Shown one piece after another: positions 5,088 to 8,898 of a stretch of DNA of 8,898 bases. The DNA is from JBFGWM01 sp041588495 (GTDB lineage Bacteria > Pseudomonadota > Gammaproteobacteria > Pseudomonadales > JBFGWM01). The notes under the pieces are model-generated. The model was not told where the DNA came from. It saw nothing but the letters and a program-made list of their open reading frames with translations, and did not search any database. Both the position numbers and the translations under genes were made by a program. The stretch is taken from the NCBI GenBank assembly GCA_041588495.1, contig JBFGWM010000111.1, forward strand, positions 1 to 8,898, read 5' to 3'. The number at the start of each line of letters is the position of its first letter. The first letter of the stretch is position 1.

Positions 5088-5897
5088 TTATTCGCCGCGT
5101 GCCGCCAGGGGATGGATTGCGCGACCGTGCAGGTTGAGGTGGTGCAGGATGGTTTCCCCCAGGCGCTGGGTGGACAGGTCGCACTTGGGAAGCAGGGCGA
5201 GACGTCCCTGGTCGAGGTGGTCACGCACGGACTCGTCCAGGCGGAGGGGCTCGAAATCGGTGATCACGATGAGGGGCCGGTCCGGGTACTGCGGGATGAC
5301 CGTTTCAATGAACTCGGTCGAGGTCACCATGCCGAGGCTGTAATCCACCAGGAAGACGTCAAAGGGTTTGCGCGCGGCGAGGTCCAGCGCTTTCTCCACC
5401 GATTCCGCCCAGTCGGTGCGGTAACGCATGACCGCGCTGCGTTCCAGCATGCTGCACACGATCTCGTAGTCGTCCTCGCTGTCGTCCAGCAACAGGACGC
5501 TGATCCGGGTGCTCAGGGCGCGGTGGATCGTGTCCGCCAGCACGGCTGGCGTCAGCTTGTCCTTACCGACCAGTCCCAGGCGACCCTGGCTGATCCATTC
5601 CACGAGCTCGAAGTCGAGGGACATGTCGGTGCGCCCGGTCAGGATCACCACCGGGGTACGGATGGATTCGGCGATCAGGTCGCGGGCAAACGCGATGCCA
5701 TCGCTTTCCTGGCCCGCGCCCCGCAGCACGGCGTCCACCAGCAGCAGGTCGTACTCCTCGTAATCGAGATTCTGGCGCGCGATCTCGATGGACTCCACGT
5801 GATCCAGGATGCAGGGCTCGCCCTCGAGCTGGGCGGCAATGGTTTTGACGTAATCGAAATCGTCGATGTCGTCTTCGAGGTAGAGGATGCGGATCAT
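5088..5897 (-). CDS. Second dual receiver-domain protein (REC-REC), no output domain
   Basis: 269 aa, same architecture as the convergent neighbour. REC1: ILYLEDDIDD (Glu8, Asp9, Asp10), acceptor Asp55 (LLLVDAVL), Thr87 (ILTGRT) and Lys112 (VGKDKL). REC2: VLLLDDSEDD (Asp138, Asp139), acceptor Asp185 (FLVDYSLG), Thr213 (VITDF) and Lys238 (LPKCD). Both pockets look complete. The neighbour shares the unusual post-acceptor segment (DYSLGMVTSTEF here, DYRLGVETSTEL there) and a RLDES/HLDEE segment at the same place, so the two are paralogs. The ATG at 5897 has GGGAG about 9 nt upstream. A 62-bp gap separates it from the upstream ADC-like gene, so it may have its own promoter. With no output domain, signalling must go through partner proteins; those partners are not visible here. 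Confidence 0.88.
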   Translation of the reverse strand: MIRILYLEDDIDDFDYVKTIAAQLEGEPCILDHVESIEIARQNLDYEEYDLLLVDAVLRGAGQESDGIAFARDLIAESIRTPVVILTGRTDMSLDFELVEWISQGRLGLVGKDKLTPAVLADTIHRALSTRISVLLLDDSEDDYEIVCSMLERSAVMRYRTDWAESVEKALDLAARKPFDVFLVDYSLGMVTSTEFIETVIPQYPDRPLIVITDFEPLRLDESVRDHLDQGRLALLPKCDLSTQRLGETILHHLNLHGRAIHPLAARGE

Positions 5898-5917
5898 CCG
5901 CGGATGCTCCCGGAACC

Positions 5918-5953
5918 GGCCGTCAGCCCCAGTTTAGCCGTTCGCGGACGGCC
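5918..5953. other. Two mutually exclusive hairpins between ADC-like and REC-REC genes
   Basis: GGCCGTC (5918-5924) can pair with GACGGCC (5947-5953). Alternatively GCCGT (5937-5941) can pair with ACGGC (5948-5952) around a 6-nt loop. The right arm is shared, so only one can form. This lies in the 62-bp gap after the ADC-like stop. There is no T-run for classical termination on the minus strand. It may be an mRNA-processing or weak termination structure. Confidence 0.25.
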
Positions 5954-5959
5954 CGAGGA

Positions 5960-6910
5960 TCAAACCGGCCCGACGTCCGTCGGTCCCCATACGATCCAGT
6001 TCATGCGCGGAAAGATGCGTACCTCGAGGGGGCGGGGGCCGAGGTCGAGTTCGGTAAAGCGGGCATAGCGTGGGTGGTCGCCGAAGCGGATCTCGGCCTC
6101 GCCGCGCATGCCCCGGTAACCCTCGCCGATACACTCGCAGGTGGTGCGGATGAGGCGTCCCTCGAGCATGGAGAGTCCGTGGAAACCCAGGTTGCGCACC
6201 CGCGCCCGGCGTAGCCCCGGGGCGCTGACCGAGAGTTCGGCCATGTCACGGTCATTGTGGGCAATGCTCGCGTGGCCGCTGAGCCCGGCGACCTCGAAAC
6301 CCGCGGTGCCGACCAGCTTGGGAAGCCCGAAAAGCTTGATCCCGGCGACACAGGCGCGGTCCTGGTTGACCGCAACCTCCACGGGATACAGGCACGTGCC
6401 CGGCAGGCGCGTCGCCAGCAGGCCGTCGAGGAAAAGCGGTATTGCCGGGGCCGGGTGGGCGCCATCAAGGAGCGCGGGGACGGCAATACCGAATTCGCGG
6501 TGCGGGCCCAGGCTTCCGCGACGGAAATCCATGGCGAAGAACATGATGACTGCACGACCGTTGAGCAGTCGCACGGGGCGGATGCGCGAGGTGGACGGCA
6601 GCAGCGCTCGGGCCTGTTCCCACGGGAGGCTCCAGGACGCGGCCAGCATGCTGAAATCGGTGGCGACCATGGGAAACAGGTTGGGTGGGTAGTGCCAGTT
6701 GGACCAGCGGTACTCGATCAGGGGCTGGGCACCGATCGGATCGAAGAAGCCCGCCTGAATGACGTCGTCGCCACCGCCGGTTTCCCGGGCCAGCAGGGTT
6801 TCCAGCGACGGCGCCTGCTCCTCGAGCAGCCGGGTATAGACGCCGCCGGGCAGGTCGTTGTCGACCGTGCGGTGACGCGGGCGCAGCCTGCGGTTCATAG
6901 TGATCCCCAT
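5960..6910 (-). CDS. Acetoacetate decarboxylase-superfamily protein
   Basis: 316 aa (ATG at 6910; an in-frame ATG at 6898 is also possible, neither with a strong ribosome site). The core runs from about residue 80. The run REFGIAVPALL (138-148), PGTCLYPVEVAVNQDRACVAGIK (170-192) and LFGLPKLVG (193-201) matches the acetoacetate decarboxylase fold. There the Lys of 'GxPK' (Lys198 here) is the counterpart of the Schiff-base lysine. Many family members do not decarboxylate acetoacetate, and the second Lys that normally follows is Leu here. The protein is longer than the roughly 250-aa classical enzyme because of an N-terminal extension of about 70 residues, rich in Arg and Glu. It starts 22 bp after the lipoprotein gene's stop, so cotranscription is likely. 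The fold is fairly secure; substrate unknown. Confidence 0.75.
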   Translation of the reverse strand: MGITMNRRLRPRHRTVDNDLPGGVYTRLLEEQAPSLETLLARETGGGDDVIQAGFFDPIGAQPLIEYRWSNWHYPPNLFPMVATDFSMLAASWSLPWEQARALLPSTSRIRPVRLLNGRAVIMFFAMDFRRGSLGPHREFGIAVPALLDGAHPAPAIPLFLDGLLATRLPGTCLYPVEVAVNQDRACVAGIKLFGLPKLVGTAGFEVAGLSGHASIAHNDRDMAELSVSAPGLRRARVRNLGFHGLSMLEGRLIRTTCECIGEGYRGMRGEAEIRFGDHPRYARFTELDLGPRPLEVRIFPRMNWIVWGPTDVGPV

Positions 6911-6932
6911 GGAGTCCGCCCCGGGTAACGGA

Positions 6933-7532
6933 TCAGGTCCGTTCGTCCTCGACCTGGAACTGGAAGGTGTAGTACCGCTTCCGTCCGGCCGTGTCGAAAG
7001 TGAGGAACAGTCCGACCTTCAGCCCCTCCAGTGTGAAGTCGGCCTGGTGGGGCAACATGCCCGCGGGAATATAGTGGCCTGAGGGGGTCTGCCGGAAATT
7101 GCGCACCGGGTAGACGGTCACGTTGACGCTTTCACCGGGGGCAACCGGCTGCAATCCGCTTGCAAGGTCTTCCTTGAACGACGCCTGGGAGACGAAGGCG
7201 TTGGTGAAGGTCACCTCGCTGGACATGCCGTCCAGGCCGATGATCTTGGTCTTGCTCCAGTCAATGACGATGCGCTCGGGGGAATTGTTGCGCAGGGACA
7301 GGTTGATGCCGTTGAAGGCCTGCCCGTGCGCCGAGGCAAACGCGAACAGTGCGCTGATCGTCATGTCCTCGTAGCGCAGGTTCGGCGATTCCTGGGGCCG
7401 GATCAGGCGGAAGCTGTAGGGCGACTTCTGGGCCACGGTCGCGCGCGGCGGCGGCTCGCTGCGTGGCGCCTGGCACGCGGCGACGGACATGACGAGTCCG
7501 GCGACCAGGGTTGCAAGGATGATGCGGGGCAT
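6933..7532 (-). CDS. Lipoprotein with beta-rich domain, unknown function
   Basis: 199 aa with a type II signal peptide: MPRIILATLVAGLVMSVAAC, lipobox V-A-A-C and Cys20 as the lipidation site. Gln at +2 favours outer-membrane delivery in Proteobacteria. A Pro-rich linker (22-30) precedes a region of alternating hydrophobic strands, for example INLSLRNNSPERIVIDW (76-92), SVNVTVYPV (135-143) and VGLFLTFD followed by YYTFQFQV (173-194). This suggests an Ig-like or LEA-like beta sandwich. I recognise no named family. GGAAG stands 5 nt before the ATG, and a TAAAAT -10-like hexamer lies at 7562-7567. It is followed after 22 bp by the ADC-like gene. Lipoprotein status is well supported; function is open. 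Confidence 0.8.
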   Translation of the reverse strand: MPRIILATLVAGLVMSVAACQAPRSEPPPRATVAQKSPYSFRLIRPQESPNLRYEDMTISALFAFASAHGQAFNGINLSLRNNSPERIVIDWSKTKIIGLDGMSSEVTFTNAFVSQASFKEDLASGLQPVAPGESVNVTVYPVRNFRQTPSGHYIPAGMLPHQADFTLEGLKVGLFLTFDTAGRKRYYTFQFQVEDERT

Positions 7533-7561
7533 GAAGGCTTCCGGGTTCTGAACGGTCGACC

Positions 7562-7567
7562 ATTTTA
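7562..7567 (-). promoter_or_regulatory. -10-like TAAAAT upstream of the lipoprotein gene
   Basis: On the minus strand TAAAAT matches five of six bases of the sigma-70 -10 element. It stands 29 bp before the lipoprotein ATG and stands out in GC-rich surroundings. No good -35 lies 16-18 bp upstream, where a GC hairpin occupies the space instead. If used, it would need an activator or a different sigma factor. Confidence 0.3.
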
Positions 7568-7569
7568 CT

Positions 7570-7586
7570 GTGGGCGGAGCGCCCGC
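7570..7586. other. GC hairpin between HD-domain and lipoprotein genes
   Basis: GTGGGCG and CGCCCGC pair around a GAG loop, seven pairs including one G-T. It lies 18 bp after the HD-domain stop on the minus strand. It could mark the 3' end of that transcript, but no T-run follows. Confidence 0.3.
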
Positions 7587-7604
7587 GAAACCTCGAAAGC
7601 AACC

Positions 7605-8132
7605 TTACCAGCGAAACATGGGCAGGGGCCGGAAGGGGTGGCGGGCCAGGTTGCGCAGTCCGAGTTGCACCAGGCGGCGGTGAAATCCCGCATCGGGCCA
7701 GCGGCGCAGCAGCGCGCGGTACTCCGCGCGCGGGAAATCCCAGTGGCGCAGGCCGAGGGTGACGTCGGTCCAGTCCGCGCGCCGGAACACCTCCTCGGGC
7801 GAACCCTGGGGCCGGGGGCGCATGCCGTGGTGCCATTCGATCATTGCAGTGACGGTTTGCTCCCATTCGTCCAATGCGTGCGCTGCGAGGTAGGTCCGGG
7901 CGAAGTCCGCGGAGGGGCCGATGTAGTCGAACGTCCCGTGGGTCCAGATGGCCAGGTCGTGGAAGGCGCCGGCGATTTCGACCTGCTTTTGTAGCTCGCC
8001 TCCCGCCGGGAGTTGGGATAGCGCGAGCCGCACGACCCGCTGCACGTGGTTCCGGTACGCAGTGTAATCCCGGCCGAGCGCGTCGCGATGGGCCTCGAGG
8101 ATCGCGTCACAGGTTGCCAGGGCAGGTTCCAT
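7605..8132 (-). CDS. HD-domain phosphohydrolase-like protein
   Basis: The start chosen is the ATG at 8132 (175 aa). The frame extends to a GTG at 8234, but that extension is Arg-rich, lacks domain features and would leave only 15 bp for the divergent gene's control region. GGAGA stands 9 nt before the ATG. HD-superfamily metal ligands are visible in order: His29 (YRNHVQRVV), His58-Asp59 (AGAFHDL), a His pair at 101-102 (IEWHHGMRP) and Asp120 (RRADWTD). The arrangement resembles small predicted metal-dependent phosphohydrolases that are not ppGpp synthetases or hydrolases. Such proteins cleave phosphoesters or nucleotides, but this one's substrate cannot be read from sequence. It is followed after 72 bp by the lipoprotein gene and is divergent from the crotonase gene. 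Confidence 0.75.
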   Translation of the reverse strand: MEPALATCDAILEAHRDALGRDYTAYRNHVQRVVRLALSQLPAGGELQKQVEIAGAFHDLAIWTHGTFDYIGPSADFARTYLAAHALDEWEQTVTAMIEWHHGMRPRPQGSPEEVFRRADWTDVTLGLRHWDFPRAEYRALLRRWPDAGFHRRLVQLGLRNLARHPFRPLPMFRW

Positions 8133-8249
8133 GGTTCGAGGTCTCCGGGGCAAAGCCCCAGCGTAAACGCGACCTTTCACCCGCGCCAGTGTGGCCCCCG
8201 TGATTCTGCTACCCTGACGCCGATCGTCAGCCACGGAGCAGTGGGCGTC
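8133..8249. promoter_or_regulatory. Divergent gap upstream of the HD-domain and crotonase genes
   Basis: This 117-bp gap separates the ATG at 8132 (minus) from the ATG at 8250 (plus) and must contain both promoters. I see the ribosome-site hairpin at 8142-8159 and a GGAG 11 nt before the ATG at 8250. I find no convincing -35/-10 pair in either direction. Confidence 0.4.
8142..8159 (-). promoter_or_regulatory. GC hairpin touching the ribosome site of the HD-domain gene
   Basis: On the minus strand GGGGC-TTT-GCCCC (8147-8159) is followed immediately by the GGAGA ribosome site (8142-8146) and, 9 nt later, the ATG at 8132. A stem directly 5' of a Shine-Dalgarno can affect translation or mRNA stability. 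With only five pairs this is suggestive, but the GGAGA supports the 8132 start. Confidence 0.35.
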
Positions 8250-8898
8250 ATGAAATCACTTCAGACCATGACCTACGAGGTGACCGGCCGCATCGCACGG
8301 ATCACCCTGAACCGCCCCGAACGGGGCAACGGGATTACCCTGGACCTGCCACGGGAACTCGCCGAGTGCGTCGAGACTGCGGACCTGGACCCTTCGGTGC
8401 ACGTGATCCTGCTGGCCGGTAACGGCAAGGGATTCTGTGGCGGTTACGACCTGGTCGACAGCGCCGAGCGCCTGGGCGAGGGCGGCTTCGGTGACGACAC
8501 CGGGGGGTCACCCTTGTCGGCCGCGGTCCAGCAGCGTAACCACGATCCGTCGCGGACCTGGGACCCGGTGATCGATTACCAGATGATGTCGCGCAACGTG
8601 CGCGGGTTCATGAGCCTGTTCCACTGCAACAAGCCCGTGGTGTGCAAGGTGCACGGCTTCTGCGTGGCCGGCGGCACCGACATGGCCCTGTGCAGTGACC
8701 TGCTCGTCATCGCCGAGGACGCCCGCATCGGCTATCCGCCGGCGCGGGTCTGGGGGGTGCCGACGACGGCGGTGTGGGCGCACCGCATCGGGGCGCAGCG
8801 GGCCAAGCGCCTCCTGTTCACCGGGGACTGCCTGTCGGGGACGGAGGCCGCCGAGTGGGGGCTCGCCATCGAGGCCGCGCCGCGCGAGCGGCTCGACG
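8250..8898 (+). CDS. Crotonase/enoyl-CoA hydratase-family protein, 3' end cut off by the window
   Basis: The frame from ATG 8250 is open to the window end (216 codons visible); an internal ATG at 8268 is a second possible start. Crotonase hallmarks are ARITLNRPERGNGIT (16-30), the first oxyanion loop GNGKGFCGGYDL (58-68) and the second, GFCVAGGTDMALCSDLLVIAEDARIGYPP (136-164). The superfamily stabilises acyl-CoA enolates and includes hydratases, isomerases, hydrolases and decarboxylases. Aligned with mitochondrial enoyl-CoA hydratase, the two catalytic Glu residues (rat Glu144 and Glu164) are Asp144 and Pro164 here, so simple hydratase activity is doubtful. An insertion of about 30 residues (roughly 75-110) follows the first oxyanion loop. 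The family is clear; the reaction is unknown. Confidence 0.88.
   Translation, partial: MKSLQTMTYEVTGRIARITLNRPERGNGITLDLPRELAECVETADLDPSVHVILLAGNGKGFCGGYDLVDSAERLGEGGFGDDTGGSPLSAAVQQRNHDPSRTWDPVIDYQMMSRNVRGFMSLFHCNKPVVCKVHGFCVAGGTDMALCSDLLVIAEDARIGYPPARVWGVPTTAVWAHRIGAQRAKRLLFTGDCLSGTEAAEWGLAIEAAPRERLD

Noticed and set aside
5895..5906. 12-bp palindrome CATCCGCGGATG over the start of the second REC-REC gene
   Set aside because: Short and partly coding. In GC-rich sequence a palindrome of this length is not strong evidence for an operator.
5112..6068. Plus-strand open frame of 318 codons
   Set aside because: It lies opposite the second REC-REC gene, whose receiver motifs are unmistakable. 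The plus-strand translation shows only His/Gln/Val-rich antisense composition.
1..8898. CRISPR array, tRNA, rRNA, IS element or prophage genes
   Set aside because: No regularly spaced repeats, cloverleaf-like segments, transposase or integrase motifs, or terminal inverted repeats were seen.

Overview
The window is GC-rich DNA with tightly packed genes on both strands. Short gaps, Shine-Dalgarno-like motifs, Sec signal peptides, a lipobox lipoprotein and RcnB/CigR-like periplasmic proteins point to a Gram-negative proteobacterium, most likely a high-GC gammaproteobacterium. That placement is inferred from gene content; no rRNA or phylogenetic marker is present. I see no tRNA, rRNA, CRISPR array, transposase or integrase, so this looks like ordinary chromosome with some lineage-specific genes.

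Layout, left to right. (1) 1-1322, plus strand: the 3' part of an FAD-dependent oxidase of the alkylglycerone-phosphate synthase (AGPS) family, cut by the window edge. (2) 1360-4082, minus strand, read right to left: two signal-peptide proteins that are tandem paralogs (3426-4082 and 2614-3336). Both combine long Asp tracts, Lys/Arg-rich blocks and an RcnB/CigR-like C-terminus. A small three-helix membrane protein (2287-2586) and a membrane-associated alpha/beta-hydrolase (1360-2217) follow. (3) 4083-4292: a 210-bp divergent promoter region with a 7-4-7 direct repeat. (4) 4293-5897: two convergent genes, six bases apart at their stops. Each encodes two receiver (REC) domains and no output domain. 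(5) 5960-8132, minus strand: an HD-domain protein, an outer-membrane-type lipoprotein and an acetoacetate-decarboxylase-fold protein. (6) 8250-end, plus strand: a crotonase-superfamily protein truncated by the window edge.

How the genes may work together. The most distinctive section is 2614-5897. Two REC-REC proteins look like relay or sink components of a phosphorelay whose kinase is outside the window. One of them is divergent from a pair of exported, strongly charge-segregated proteins that could bind cations or envelope polyanions. A direct repeat with OmpR/PhoB-type spacing lies in the shared promoter region. A signalling and envelope module is a reasonable hypothesis, but only gene order supports it. 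The flanking genes (AGPS-like oxidase, lipase-like hydrolase, ADC-like protein, crotonase) are lipid or acyl metabolism types with no visible operon linking them.
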